Shown: positions 1 through 8,537, counted from the first letter of the stretch. The stretch: 41,392 nucleotides of DNA from an uncultured Oscillospiraceae bacterium (GCA_959596515.1 CAUFXR010000011.1:1-41392), one strand, 5' to 3'. Program-made: numbers and translations. The notes: a model not told the origin generated them from the sequence alone.

Positions 1-1
1 T

Positions 2-1627
2 GAAAAGGAAATCTACGACCGTTTTTACAAAGAACTTGAATTCGGTACCGCGGGCCTGAGAGGGGTTATCGGCGCGGGTACTAATCGTATGAATATTTAC
101 ACTGTCCGTCGCACCACGCAGGGCCTGGCTAATTATCTCAACTCTCAAAAAGCGGGAGCTTCCGTTGCCATCGCCTACGACAGCCGGATCAAATCCGAGC
201 TGTTCGCCAGGGAATGCGCCCGGGTGCTGGCCGCCAACGGCGTAACCGCCAGAATCGTGAAAGAACTTCAGCCGGTGCCGGTGCTGTCCTTCGCGGTGCG
301 GGAACTGCACTGTGACGCCGGTATTATGATCACCGCCAGCCACAATCCGGCCAAATATAACGGCTATAAGTGCTACGGTCCCGACGGCTGTCAGATGACC
401 GATACGGACGCGGGCAATGTTTACGCCGAGATTTTAAAGGTGGACCTGTTTGACGGCGTGGAGGAGATTCCCTTTGACCAGGGTCTGGAAACCGGTAAAA
501 TCGTTTATATCGAGGATAGCTTTTACGAGAAATACCTGGACTGCCTGGAGGCGCAGAGCGTTAATCCCGGCGTTTGCGCTGACAGCGGCCTGAAGATCGT
601 TTACACGCCCTTAAACGGCGCCGGCAATAAGCTGGTGCGGAAGATCCTTTCCCGGATCGGCGTCAAGGAAATTCAGGTAGTGCCGGAGCAGGAGCTGCCT
701 GACGGAAACTTCCCCACCTGTCCCTATCCGAACCCGGAGTTTCGTGAGGCGCTGACCCTGGCCCTGAAGCTGGCCCAGGAAAGCAAACCGGACCTGGTGC
801 TTGCCACAGACCCGGACAGCGACCGGGTGGGCATCGCCGTGAAGGACGGGGACGACTACCGTCTGATGACAGGCAACGAGACCGGCATTATGCTGATGAA
901 CTATATTCTCTCCTGCCGGAAACAGAACGGCACTCTGCCGGAGCGGCCGGTAGCGGTAAAAACCATCGTTACCAGCGAAATGATTCCGAGAATCTGCGCG
1001 GATTACGGCTGCGAGCTGCGGAACGTGCTCACCGGTTTCAAGTACATCGGGGAACAGATTCTGGGGCTGGAAAAAGACGGGGAGGCCAACCGGTTTGTGT
1101 TCGGCTTCGAGGAAAGCTACGGTTACCTGGCGGGCACCTATGTCCGGGATAAGGACGCCGTAGTGGCCTCCATGCTGATCTGTGAGATGGCCGCTTACTA
1201 CCGCAAGCAGGGCAAGTCCCTGGTGCAGGTGATCGATGAGCTGTATGACCGTTACGGCTATTATCAGAACACCACTCTCAGCTACAGCTTCGAGGGCGCC
1301 GAGGGCATGGAGATCATGGCCAACAAGATGTCCTTTATGCGGGAGCATCCTTTCCAGGAGATCGCCGGCATGAAGGTAGTAAAAACCGCCGACTATCAAC
1401 TTTCACAAGCGGTGGATCTGATCACCGGGCAAAAAGAGGAGATCAAGCTGCCCAAATCCAATGTGCTTTCCTATTCTCTGGAGGGCGGTGCCGCTGTGAT
1501 CGTGCGTCCTTCCGGCACAGAGCCTAAAATCAAAGTCTATGTCACCTCTGTGGGCAAAGATCTGGAGCACGCTTCCCAGATTACCAAACGCCTGGGCGAT
1601 TTTATGAGCGGCGTGATTAATCATTAA
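2..1627 (+). CDS. pgcA: Phosphoglucomutase/phosphomannomutase (alpha-D-phosphohexomutase), 5' end cut by window
   Basis: This enzyme interconverts hexose 1- and 6-phosphates and supplies glucose-1-P or mannose-1-P for cell-envelope sugar synthesis. The reading frame is open from base 2, and the residues FGTAGLRG just before the first internal ATG (89) belong to the conserved N-terminal substrate motif, so the true start lies upstream and the ATG at 89 is not the start. Four family signatures are in order: the phosphoserine loop TASHNP, the metal loop DPDSDR, the sugar loop GFEESYGY and the C-terminal phosphate loop RPSGTEPK. The length and motif spacing fit the Bacillus PgcA-type subfamily (about 570-580 aa). 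Gene symbol is by family resemblance. No gene follows closely on this strand; a terminator lies about 165 bp downstream. Confidence 0.95.
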   Translation, partial: EKEIYDRFYKELEFGTAGLRGVIGAGTNRMNIYTVRRTTQGLANYLNSQKAGASVAIAYDSRIKSELFARECARVLAANGVTARIVKELQPVPVLSFAVRELHCDAGIMITASHNPAKYNGYKCYGPDGCQMTDTDAGNVYAEILKVDLFDGVEEIPFDQGLETGKIVYIEDSFYEKYLDCLEAQSVNPGVCADSGLKIVYTPLNGAGNKLVRKILSRIGVKEIQVVPEQELPDGNFPTCPYPNPEFREALTLALKLAQESKPDLVLATDPDSDRVGIAVKDGDDYRLMTGNETGIMLMNYILSCRKQNGTLPERPVAVKTIVTSEMIPRICADYGCELRNVLTGFKYIGEQILGLEKDGEANRFVFGFEESYGYLAGTYVRDKDAVVASMLICEMAAYYRKQGKSLVQVIDELYDRYGYYQNTTLSYSFEGAEGMEIMANKMSFMREHPFQEIAGMKVVKTADYQLSQAVDLITGQKEEIKLPKSNVLSYSLEGGAAVIVRPSGTEPKIKVYVTSVGKDLEHASQITKRLGDFMSGVINH

Positions 1628-1791
1628 GCGTGGTTCCGCCTCTTTCCCAGGGATTTTCTTCCGTTCGGGCCAATGATCTATTATCCAGTCCCTTTCAGGG
1701 CTGAGATTAGGCGCGGCCCTTCGTACCCCTCAGTTTTTTCAGAATCTCTTTTTGTCTCTGCCTTCATGGAGACCAGACGTGACTCTTCGCG

Positions 1792-1826
1792 AACCCACAG
1801 GGCGAAACCGCCTTGTGGGTTTTTTA
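1792..1826 (+). terminator. Rho-independent terminator
   Basis: AACCCACA pairs with TGTGGGTT, an inner GGCG/CGCC stem follows, and a run of six T lies after the stem. It probably ends the phosphohexomutase transcript. Confidence 0.75.
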
Positions 1827-2020
1827 TTGGTTTCCGCCTTTAGGGAAGTACGAAGTGAAAATTCATCTGTTAAGGAGATCATCTTTACAATTCTGGGCTT
1901 TTTCAGCCCCTTTTTCGTAATTTTTCAGCAAAAATTTCAAAAATGTAAGAAATATTAAGATTTCTTCATTTAATTTTAACAAATTTGAGACAGGTCTCCA
2001 ATGGTTTTTTCTATATGAGT

Positions 2021-2030
2021 GTGTTATAAT
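2021..2030 (+). promoter_or_regulatory. Extended -10 promoter of the lipoprotein gene
   Basis: TGTTATAAT is a perfect -10 (2025-2030) with an upstream TG. No good -35 is visible. A GAGAC-N2-GTCTC near-palindrome lies about 30 bp upstream and could be an operator (inference). Confidence 0.5.
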
Positions 2031-2145
2031 AGCCATGCTAGCGAAACTTCTCCTTGCTTTCATGAACAGTTGGTGGCTTAAACAGTTGGTAGCTTAGTGG
2101 GATTAGAATCCTAAAACCGGGATTCATAGAGTTGAGGTGATACCT

Positions 2146-2544
2146 ATGAATAGAAAACGGCTGATCGCTATCCTTCTGGCGGCGATTTTATCGCTGGCCT
2201 CTGCGGGCTGTCAATTCCACGAAAAAGATTCCGCCTTTGAGGTAGACGATGTCGCCATTTATTTTGGGGTCAGCAGCTACGCCATGTTCGGTGCGGACGA
2301 GGAAACCCTTCGCTATTTGGCCGATACCTACCGGAGCTTGGAAGTGGAGCCGGTTTCCGGAGAAATGGACTTGACATCCATGCTCACCGTTAATTTATTT
2401 TACCAGAAGCAGCAGGTCGGCTCTTTCAGCGTAGACCAAAACGGCAATATCTGGAAGGATGGCGGCACCCAGTGCTGCCGGGCTCCCAGCGGATGCGATT
2501 ACGGAAAAATCAAACAGATCTATCTGAACAGCCGGCCGTCCTGA
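2146..2544 (+). CDS. Small lipoprotein of unknown function
   Basis: A 132-aa protein with a short basic N-terminus, a hydrophobic stretch and a lipobox-like SAGC, with Cys22 as the predicted lipidation site, so it should sit on the outer face of the membrane. The remaining ~110 residues are soluble, with a conserved-looking core (VAIYFGVSSYAMFG) and a C-terminal segment with three cysteines (Cys-Cys, Cys). I do not recognise the family. The ATG at 2146 is preferred over the in-frame GTG at 2137 because GAGGTG, seven bases upstream of the ATG, is the ribosome binding site and overlaps that GTG. The gene is monocistronic: its own promoter lies upstream and a repeat-rich gap follows. Confidence 0.75.
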   Translation: MNRKRLIAILLAAILSLASAGCQFHEKDSAFEVDDVAIYFGVSSYAMFGADEETLRYLADTYRSLEVEPVSGEMDLTSMLTVNLFYQKQQVGSFSVDQNGNIWKDGGTQCCRAPSGCDYGKIKQIYLNSRPS

Positions 2545-2998
2545 CCGCAAGGGGAAAATCCGGATAACACGGTTCCGATTCCTTTCCGCCCGCGCCGTTT
2601 ATTCCTTCCCGGCAGACCTCCCGGCTGGGTTCTAACATTCCCCCTGCCGGAACATATCGACAAAAGTCCCCGAAAAGCCTTGCGATGACATAGACCTTAA
2701 AAGTTCCCCCGCTGAAGCCTTCCCGCCGAAAGATTCCCCAAAGGCTTATCATGTGGTAAGCTTTAGCGGCGGCCGGGCATTAAAAGTTCCCCCGCTGAAA
2801 ACTTTCCCGCTGAAAAATCTTCTGAAAAGGGCAACGGCTTTCTCATGAAAATCTCCAAGATATCACCTTGCCGTTGCCAGTCTCAGCGAAAAAGCAACCC
2901 CCGGTCTTGTCGAAAATGTGAAAAAGTTTTCGCTCCCTTCTTGCGGCGAAATTTTTATTTGCTCCCGCAAAAAGGGCCAGAGTGTTATAGGGCAAAAT
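2545..2998. other. Gene-free GC-rich spacer with a spaced direct repeat and a hairpin
   Basis: Two copies of a segment (TTAAAAGTTCCCCCGCTGAA followed by a similar CTTTCCCGC tail) start near 2697 and 2780, about 83 bp apart. A perfect 9-bp inverted repeat, GGCAACGGC/GCCGTTGCC, spans about 2829-2878. No ORF with a ribosome binding site is seen on either strand. Confidence 0.55.
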
Positions 2999-3000
2999 AA

Positions 3001-3031
3001 AAAAGCCTGGATCGAAGGATCCAGGCTTTTT
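3001..3031. terminator. Bidirectional hairpin terminator
   Basis: A perfect 13-bp stem (AAAAGCCTGGATC) with a GAAG loop, with A and T runs on both sides. It lies downstream of the histidine kinase on the minus strand and can also stop plus-strand transcripts. Confidence 0.85.
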
Positions 3032-3042
3032 AAATTTACGCC

Positions 3043-3222
3043 CACCGCGGAGTAATGGCCCACCACGGAGTAACGGCCCACCGCGGAGTAATGGCCCACC
3101 GCGGAGTAACGGCTCACCACGGAGTAACGGCCCACCGCGGAGTAATGGCCCACCGCGGAGTAACGGCTCACCACGGAGTAACGGCCCACCGCGGAGTAAC
3201 GGCCCACCGCGGAGTAACGGCC
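3043..3222. repeat. Tandem array, 10 x 18 bp, just 3' of the sensor kinase gene
   Basis: Ten contiguous 18-bp units of CACCGCGGAGTAACGGCC with an eleventh partial copy. Variable positions are G/A in CCRCGG, C/T in AAYGG and the last base. Units 3-5 are identical to units 6-8, so a 54-bp block was duplicated as a whole. The array begins about 40 bp past the kinase stop codon and ends about 10 bp before the terminator, so it should be transcribed as 3' UTR. Since 18 is a multiple of 3, both strands stay open and encode hexapeptide repeats, but no start signal supports translation. Confidence 0.9.
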
Positions 3223-3262
3223 CACCGCGAGGCGGATTCCGTCTTGACCCAGACGTCGGAAG

Positions 3263-4807
3263 CTACTGCCGCTGGGATTCGTCGATCTGAGCCAGGTATT
3301 CCGGCAGAGGAAGCTCAAACCAGAAGGTACTTCCTTTGCCCACGGTGCTTTCCACACCATATTGGGCGTTATGCATCTCCAATACGGATTTGACAATGGA
3401 AAGCCCCAGGCCGGTTCCTACCACAGCCCGGCGGTGGGTTTTATCCACTTTATAGTAACGGTCCCAGATCAGCTCCAGCTTTTCGGGGGCGATGCCCTCG
3501 CCGTGATCGATGACCTCTACCCGGACAAAGCCGGGTTTCAGCCTCTGGCGCACCAGGATCTCCTTATCCTGGCCCGCGTAGTTCACCGCGTTGTTCACCA
3601 GGTTGTAAACCACCTGGGACATCCGCACCTGATCCGCCTCTACGGCGACGTCTTCTTTATAGTCGAAAACGATGTGATAGCCATCCCGTTTGGTCAGGGA
3701 ATTGTACCGGGCCAAAATTTCCCGGATCTCCTGGGTCAGGCTGAATTCAGTCAGGGTCAGGGTCTGGGTGCCGGACTGCAGCTTGCTCAGGTTCAGCATG
3801 TCGTTTACCAGGTTGGTCAGCCGGGTGGTCTCATCCAGGATGATCTGGGCGTTTTCCGGCGTGTTCTCCCCGGGGATATCCCGCATCATTTCGCTGTAGC
3901 CGCCGATCATCGTCAAAGGCGTCCGCAGGTCATGGGAAATGTTGGCGATCAGCTCCTTCCGCAGAGCTTCCACCTTGGAAAGCTCTGAGGCGGCGTAGTT
4001 CAGGGTAGAATTCAGTTCCCGGATTTCCCGGTAATCGCCGCCCTCAAAAGCTACCTCATAGTTGCCCTGGGCCAGTTCTTTCGCGGCGTTGTTAGTTTTA
4101 ATAATGGGCTTGGAAATCTTCTGGGAGAGAACCACCGCCAGCACCACGGACAGCAGGAGCGCCACGATGGTGATCAGCACCAATTGCACCTGTATGGTTT
4201 GGACTGTGGGATTGATGGGGGTGATGGTGGAATTGAGAAGCACCAGCACCTCCTGTCCCGATTCCATTTGGACGATTCTGGAGTAAACCAGGGATTCCAT
4301 AGCGTTCTCGTCCGCGGTAATTTTTTCCGCTTGAATGTCGCCGCCGGCAAAGGGATGCATCTCTATATTCTGATCTCCGCCGAAATCCGAGGAGTAAAAA
4401 GACTGATATTGGGTTTGGGGCACGGTCTCGAACCGCATGCCGCCGCTTTCCTTGGTATAGTTATAAATCAAAAACAGCTGGAAGGTTCCATAGTGATGGA
4501 TCAGGCAATCCGGACTGATATCCGCGGAGTAAAGGTCCCGCATCTCGCTGTTAACCACCCGCACACAAACGTCATTCTGCCGGGCTAGCTCATTAATATA
4601 GTCGCCTAGGTCCGGCGAATTGATATTGCTGACAATGCTGTCGCCGCAGTTTTGGGCGTTCCGGGTTTTGATGGACTTATAAAAGCTGTCCAAAAACACT
4701 GTCTGGAACAGCCAAAGCAGAATCAGGATCACCGCCACGAACAGGGCGAAATAGGCGATCAGCTTCCACCGGATTCCCAGCTTGGTCGCTTTCTTAACAC
4801 CCTTCAA
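3263..4807 (-). CDS. Sensor histidine kinase of an OmpR-type two-component system
   Basis: A 514-aa membrane kinase. Segments in order: N-terminal transmembrane helix (about residues 15-38), an extracellular sensor domain of ~150 residues, second transmembrane helix (about 205-225), HAMP linker, HisKA dimerisation helix with phospho-acceptor His292 in SHDLRTP, and a HATPase domain with N box NLVNNAVNYAG, G1 box DHGEGI and G2 box GTGLGLSI. The start is a TTG that overlaps the end of the response regulator gene by 14 bp, with GAGAGGGG upstream; this coupling implies co-translation. The architecture resembles VanS/PhoR/CssS-type kinases, but the signal cannot be read from sequence. A tandem repeat array occupies its 3' UTR. 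Confidence 0.93.
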   Translation of the reverse strand: MKGVKKATKLGIRWKLIAYFALFVAVILILLWLFQTVFLDSFYKSIKTRNAQNCGDSIVSNINSPDLGDYINELARQNDVCVRVVNSEMRDLYSADISPDCLIHHYGTFQLFLIYNYTKESGGMRFETVPQTQYQSFYSSDFGGDQNIEMHPFAGGDIQAEKITADENAMESLVYSRIVQMESGQEVLVLLNSTITPINPTVQTIQVQLVLITIVALLLSVVLAVVLSQKISKPIIKTNNAAKELAQGNYEVAFEGGDYREIRELNSTLNYAASELSKVEALRKELIANISHDLRTPLTMIGGYSEMMRDIPGENTPENAQIILDETTRLTNLVNDMLNLSKLQSGTQTLTLTEFSLTQEIREILARYNSLTKRDGYHIVFDYKEDVAVEADQVRMSQVVYNLVNNAVNYAGQDKEILVRQRLKPGFVRVEVIDHGEGIAPEKLELIWDRYYKVDKTHRRAVVGTGLGLSIVKSVLEMHNAQYGVESTVGKGSTFWFELPLPEYLAQIDESQRQ

Positions 4808-5465
4808 ATCGATAACCCACCCCTCTCAGCGTGGTGATGGTATTGCTGTATGCCCCCAGGCTTTTCCGCAGCAGCTTGATATGGGTATCCAGCGTTCGGT
4901 CGTCGCCGTAAAAGTCATACCCCCATACCTCGTTGATTAGCTTTTCCCGCGTCAGGGCAATGCCTTTGTTCTTCACCAAATAGAAAAATAAATCGTACTC
5001 CTTGGGAGTCATATCCACCCGCTTGCCGTCGATGTATACCAGCCTGCCGGTAAAGTCTACCGTCAGCCCGCCGTAAGTCACTACATCCCGCTGGGTCTCG
5101 CCCCCGCCGCTGCGCTTCAGAATCGCTCCTACCCGCATCATCAGCTCCTTGGGGGAAAAAGGCTTTACCACATAGTCGTCAATGCCCAACTCAAATCCGT
5201 GGATTTTGTCGTATTCCTCGCCTCGGGCGGAAAGCATCAGCACTGGGGTCGAACTGGTCTTTCGAATCTCCCGCACCGCGGAAAATCCGTCTAGCTCCGG
5301 CATCATCACGTCCATGATGATCAGGTCGAAGCTTTCTTTCCGGCAGATCTCCACCGCCTGGAGGCCGTCTACCGCCTCTGCCGTCTCGAAACCCTCAAAC
5401 TGGGCGTATTTTTTGATAATATCCCGGATCCTTTCCTCGTCGTCAACGATCAGCAGTCTGCTCAT
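4794..5465 (-). CDS. OmpR/PhoB-family response regulator
   Basis: A 223-aa DNA-binding regulator. The receiver domain (1-120) has the acidic pair Asp8-Asp9, phospho-acceptor Asp52 in IIMDVMMPE, Ser79 and Lys101 in VVKPF. The C-terminal winged helix (about 130-220) carries the typical LTREKLINEVWGYDF and RTLDTHIKLLRKSLG segments and ends in RGVGYRFEGC. AGGAGG lies seven bases before the ATG. The downstream kinase gene overlaps its stop codon, so the pair forms one transcription unit on the minus strand. The regulon cannot be deduced here. Confidence 0.95.
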   Translation of the reverse strand: MSRLLIVDDEERIRDIIKKYAQFEGFETAEAVDGLQAVEICRKESFDLIIMDVMMPELDGFSAVREIRKTSSTPVLMLSARGEEYDKIHGFELGIDDYVVKPFSPKELMMRVGAILKRSGGGETQRDVVTYGGLTVDFTGRLVYIDGKRVDMTPKEYDLFFYLVKNKGIALTREKLINEVWGYDFYGDDRTLDTHIKLLRKSLGAYSNTITTLRGVGYRFEGC

Positions 5466-5558
5466 AGGTCTCCTCCTTTTTGGCCCTCTGTCTTTTCTTC
5501 CTTTAGATTACTCCCTGAATGTGACGGCTGTATGAAGGAAATCCCCCCACAAACGCGC

Positions 5559-5993
5559 TTATTTCAACCCGATTAGCCGGGCAAAGGCTTCCTCGAACGC
5601 CTGATCCTGCTTAGAGGTGCGCTTGGGACTTCCTTTCAGCCGGCCGCCAGCGTTCCTTATTTTTTTCGCCGTGTGTCTCGCCAGCAGCAGGGCGTTGATG
5701 TTTTCATCGTCGTACTCCATACCGTCCTGGCTGATTGCCCTGGCCCCCCGGGCCAGACACATAGCCGCCAGCCCATAATCTTGAGTTACGGCCACGTCTC
5801 CCGGCGCCAGCAAATTCACCAGGGCAAAATCCACACTGTCCGCCCCCTTGGAAACGGTAATGGTCCTGGCTCCCTCCCGCTGAAACACATGGGAGGTGTC
5901 GCACAGCAAAATCACCTCCAGCCCCGCCTGGTTCCCCAGACGGATGGCCTGGTTCACCACCGGACATCCGTCGGCGTCGATCAAGATCCGCAT
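5559..5993 (-). CDS. YaiI/YqxD (UPF0178) family protein, PIN-like nuclease fold
   Basis: A 144-aa protein of the conserved UPF0178/DUF188 family, whose exact role is unknown; the fold is related to PIN/NYN nucleases. The N-terminus MRILIDADGCPV has the conserved acidic Asp6 and Asp8, followed by DTSH, the GADSVDFAL segment, TQDYGLA and the basic GGRLKGSPKRT tail, all typical. AAGGGAG precedes the ATG. It lies 94 bp upstream of the response regulator on the same strand, so read-through is possible, but a functional link is not implied. Confidence 0.9.
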   Translation of the reverse strand: MRILIDADGCPVVNQAIRLGNQAGLEVILLCDTSHVFQREGARTITVSKGADSVDFALVNLLAPGDVAVTQDYGLAAMCLARGARAISQDGMEYDDENINALLLARHTAKKIRNAGGRLKGSPKRTSKQDQAFEEAFARLIGLK

Positions 5994-6189
5994 AAAATCT
6001 CCCTTCCGCCGGGCTTTTTTGATTTCTTTCCTTGATTAGCCCTTTTCCCCTTGTATAGAGTTCGGCGTTTTCCTCATTTTATCGGTGTTCTTTTCCCTTT
6101 ATCAGATTTTTTCACTTTTTACCAGGGAATCACTTTTTTCCTTTTGGCTGCCATTTTTATCTTACCAGGGCTTTCTTTTTTCTTTGGTC

Positions 6190-6420
6190 TGCCGCCCCGT
6201 GTTGCGGGGCTGGCTTTTTACTCTTACCGGCCCTTTCCGGTTTCCCTGGCGGTGCTTTTTCTGTTGCCCGCCGCCGTGCTTGTGGAGGCTGGCCTTTCGC
6301 TCGTACCGGCCCTTTCCGGTTTCCCTGGCGGTGCTTTTTCCTGTTGCCCGCCGCCGTGCTTGTGGAGGCTGGCCTTTCGCTCGTACCGGTCCTTTCCCGG
6401 TTTTCCCGGCGGTTCTTTTC
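6190..6420. repeat. Tandem repeat, about 79-80 bp unit, 3 copies plus partial
   Basis: Units start at about 6190 (degenerate), 6229, 6308 and 6388 (partial). Each begins GGCCCTTTCCGGTTTCCC and ends TTTCGCTCGTACC, with CTTGTGGAGGCTGG inside. Copies at 6229 and 6308 differ by a single inserted C, so any reading frame is shifted between units, which argues against coding. The array lies in the 680-bp gap upstream of the fumarase promoter. The rest of that gap is pyrimidine-rich on the plus strand with no supported gene. Confidence 0.85.
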
Positions 6421-6533
6421 TTCTTGGTCCGCTGATCCTTTTACGGTGATTGGCTTTTTGGTTATCGAGTCTATACTCATTTTACCGGAGCTTCTTTCCA
6501 CTTTATGATAACATAAAAGCGCGGAGGTATCTA

Positions 6534-6562
6534 TTGTAATTCAAAACTTTTTATCTTATAAT
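6534..6562 (+). promoter_or_regulatory. SigA-type promoter of the fumarase operon
   Basis: TTGTAA (6534-6539), 17-bp spacer, TATAAT (6557-6562). The predicted transcript start near 6569 leaves a leader of about 105 nt with a GCCC...GGGC hairpin shortly before the ribosome binding site. Confidence 0.65.
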
Positions 6563-6673
6563 GATAGAATTAAAGAAAGACGCTGCCACCGGTGCGCGAT
6601 ACGCTTTCCGGTGCAGTCAGCCCTTGGAGAGGGGCTTTAATCACTACTATTCCATAAACAAGGAAGATTCGCC

Positions 6674-7525
6674 ATGGAAATTCGGAGAATTGAGGCAAAA
6701 ACCGTAACAGATACGGTAAAAGAGCTTTTTTTACGGTGCAACTATGAAATCGGCCAGGATATTTTAGACGCCCTGACCCAGGCCCGGGACCAGGAGCCTT
6801 CCCCTTTGGGGCGGGAAGTTCTGAGCCAGCTTTTGGAAAACGATCAGATCGCCGCGCGGGAGAAGATCCCGATTTGTCAGGATACCGGCATGGCGTTTTT
6901 GTTCGTGGAATACGGCGACAAGGTGGTCATTGAGAACGGCAGTTTTGAGGAAGCCGTTCAGGAGGGGGTACGTCAGGCCTACCGGGATGGCTATCTGCGG
7001 AAGTCCGTGGTCAGCGATCCGGTGATCGACCGGGTCAACACAGGCGACAACACACCCGCCATTATTTACACCGACATCGTGCCGGGAAATCAGATCAAAT
7101 TTCTGGTTTCCGGCAAGGGCTTCGGCAGCGAGAACATGTCCGCTGTTAAAATGCTGACTCCGTCGGCGGGACTGGAGGGAGTCAAGCAGTTTATTCTGGA
7201 CACAGTGGATCACGCCGGACCGAATCCCTGTCCGCCCATCGTGGTAGGCGTCGGCATCGGCGGGAGCTTTGAAAAGGCGGCCCAGCTGGCGAAGAAAGCG
7301 GCCATGCTGCCAATCACCGAACAAAATCCTGATCCCCGGTACGCCGCTCTGGAAACGGAACTTTTGGAAAAAATCAATGGTCTGGGCTATGGCCCGGCGG
7401 GTTTAGGCGGGGTAACTACCGCTTTGGGAGTAAACATTCTAACGTTTCCCACCCACATCGCCGGAATGCCGGTAGCGGTAAACATTTGCTGTCACGCGGC
7501 ACGGCACAAATCCGCGGTGATCTAA
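6674..7525 (+). CDS. Class I fumarate hydratase, alpha subunit ([4Fe-4S])
   Basis: Catalyses fumarate/malate interconversion together with the next gene product. The 283-aa protein is the N-terminal half of the iron-sulfur fumarase/tartrate dehydratase family (FumA/TtdA type). Candidate cluster ligands are Cys68 in PICQDTG, Cys186 in NPCPP and Cys272/273 in NICCHAARH. The GVGIGGSFEKA loop is also typical. AAGGAAG lies upstream of the ATG. The beta-subunit gene follows after 13 bp. Tartrate dehydratase cannot be excluded from sequence alone, but fumarase is the common activity in anaerobic Firmicutes. The oxygen-sensitive cluster fits an anaerobe. Confidence 0.93.
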   Translation: MEIRRIEAKTVTDTVKELFLRCNYEIGQDILDALTQARDQEPSPLGREVLSQLLENDQIAAREKIPICQDTGMAFLFVEYGDKVVIENGSFEEAVQEGVRQAYRDGYLRKSVVSDPVIDRVNTGDNTPAIIYTDIVPGNQIKFLVSGKGFGSENMSAVKMLTPSAGLEGVKQFILDTVDHAGPNPCPPIVVGVGIGGSFEKAAQLAKKAAMLPITEQNPDPRYAALETELLEKINGLGYGPAGLGGVTTALGVNILTFPTHIAGMPVAVNICCHAARHKSAVI

Positions 7526-7538
7526 GGAGGGAAAACGA

Positions 7539-8102
7539 ATGAGTCAAAGCAGCGCGCCAAAAAAAATCATCTTCCCTCTGGAGGACGAAACCATCAGCGG
7601 CCTGCGGGCCGGGGATCCGGTGCTGATCACCGGCACCATGCTCACCGCCAGAGACGCGGCTCATAAGCGGCTTTACACCCTGCTTCAGCAAGGCCGGGAG
7701 CTGCCGGTGGATTTAAAGGGCCAGGTGATCTATTACGTAGGGCCGGCGCCGGCAAAGCCGGGCTACGCCGTAGGGCCTGCGGGTCCCACCTCCAGCTATC
7801 GGATGGACGCCTATACCCCGGCGCTTTTGGATCTCGGCTTAAAGGGGATGATCGGCAAAGGCGCCAGAAGCGCCCCGGTGGTGGAAGCGATTGTCCGGAA
7901 CCACGGGATCTATTTCGCCGCCATCGGCGGCGCGGCGGCTCTGATCGCCAGGAGCATCGTCAAGGAAGAGCTGCTCTGCTATGAGGATCTGGGTACCGAG
8001 GCGATCCGCCGGTACACGGTGCAAGATTTTCCCGCTATTGTGGCCATTGATTCCCTGGGAAATAATGTTTATGAATCCGAGATGAAAAAGTACCGGAAAT
8101 AA
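7539..8102 (+). CDS. Class I fumarate hydratase, beta subunit
   Basis: A 187-aa protein matching the C-terminal domain of class I fumarase/tartrate dehydratase. Characteristic segments are GDPVLITGTMLTARDAAHKR near the N-terminus, YYVGPAPAKPGYAVGPAGPTSS, the GMIGKGA loop, and FAAIGGAAALIA followed by LGTEAI. It forms the active hydratase with the alpha subunit. The 13-bp spacing with GGAGG before the ATG indicates an operon, and a strong terminator follows 12 bp after the stop, so the operon has two genes. Confidence 0.94.
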   Translation: MSQSSAPKKIIFPLEDETISGLRAGDPVLITGTMLTARDAAHKRLYTLLQQGRELPVDLKGQVIYYVGPAPAKPGYAVGPAGPTSSYRMDAYTPALLDLGLKGMIGKGARSAPVVEAIVRNHGIYFAAIGGAAALIARSIVKEELLCYEDLGTEAIRRYTVQDFPAIVAIDSLGNNVYESEMKKYRK

Positions 8103-8114
8103 TTTTTCCAACAC

Positions 8115-8150
8115 AAAAGGACGCCTGTGTGCAGCAGACGTCCTTTTTTT
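8115..8150 (+). terminator. Terminator of the fumarase operon
   Basis: AAAGGACG/CGTCCTTT stem with an inner CTG/CAG pair, followed by seven T. Confidence 0.85.
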
Positions 8151-8258
8151 GGGGTATTGTGAGGAAGAGGGCAGCCCTCTCTCAATCACAATTATACTTC
8201 ATATAATGAGTATAATCAAGAGATCTCCTGTGATACTCTTACTATCGAGGTGATAATT

Positions 8259-8465
8259 GTGATTACTTATGCGCCATTTTACCGTACTCTCCTGCGTAAA
8301 AACATCACGGAATATCATCTAATTTTTAAAGAGGGCTTCCCAGCCAGCACTTTACACAGGATGAAGCACGGTAAACCCATTACAACGAAAACCCTGGATT
8401 GCCTTTGCGACATTTTGGACTGCGAGATCACAGACGTGATCGAGCGAACTGTCGAGTGGGATTAA
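8259..8465 (+). CDS. Minimal Cro/C1-type helix-turn-helix regulator (HTH_26-like)
   Basis: A 68-aa protein that is essentially one HTH domain: MITYAPFYRTLLRKNITEY, a helix-turn-helix region ending ASTLHRMKHGKPITTKTL, then DCLCDILDCEITDVIE. This is a widespread Firmicutes family of tiny XRE regulators. I chose the GTG at 8259 over the GTG at 8250, because GAGGTGAT at 8247-8254 is the ribosome binding site and overlaps the first GTG. It is alone between two terminators. The target is unknown; such proteins often autoregulate. Confidence 0.85.
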   Translation: MITYAPFYRTLLRKNITEYHLIFKEGFPASTLHRMKHGKPITTKTLDCLCDILDCEITDVIERTVEWD

Positions 8466-8469
8466 AAAC

Positions 8470-8502
8470 GGGAATCATGAAATAATTCAACCATTCCCTT
8501 TT
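8470..8502 (+). terminator. Terminator of the mini HTH gene
   Basis: GGGAAT/ATTCCC outer stem with an inner TGAA/TTCA stem, followed by TTTTT. Confidence 0.65.
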
Positions 8503-8510
8503 TAAGGCAA

Positions 8511-8537
8511 GGGCCGCGCAAATCTTTTGCGCGGCCC
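8511..8537. terminator. Strong hairpin between convergent genes
   Basis: A perfect 12-bp GC-rich stem, GGGCCGCGCAAA/TTTGCGCGGCCC. It is placed to end the minus-strand HAD gene and to back up the HTH gene terminator. Confidence 0.75.

Larger units (their letters stand above)
1628..2145. other. Intergenic region between phosphohexomutase and lipoprotein genes
   Basis: No convincing gene. It holds a strong hairpin terminator (1792-1826), a near-palindrome with arms GAGAC/GTCTC around 1986-1997, an extended -10 promoter at 2021-2030 and a short direct repeat of about 16 bp (CAGTTGGTGGCTTAAA / CAGTTGGTAGCTTA) near 2066-2098. The ORFs that can be drawn here lack ribosome binding sites and overlap these signals. 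Confidence 0.6.

Noticed and set aside
2060..2125. tRNA-like sequence (GGTAGCTTAGTGGG, GGATTAGAATCC)
   Set aside because: No acceptor stem, T-loop GTTCAAATC or proper arm spacing; it is a short direct repeat in the lipoprotein leader.
3055..3393. A 112-codon plus-strand frame with AHRGVTAHHGVM repeats
   Set aside because: Produced by the 18-bp array and overlapping the sensor kinase 3' end; no start signal.
6157..6501. A 114-codon minus-strand frame, Arg/Lys rich
   Set aside because: Lies over the 79-bp repeat whose units differ by one base, so the frame is not maintained; its GTG start has no ribosome binding site.
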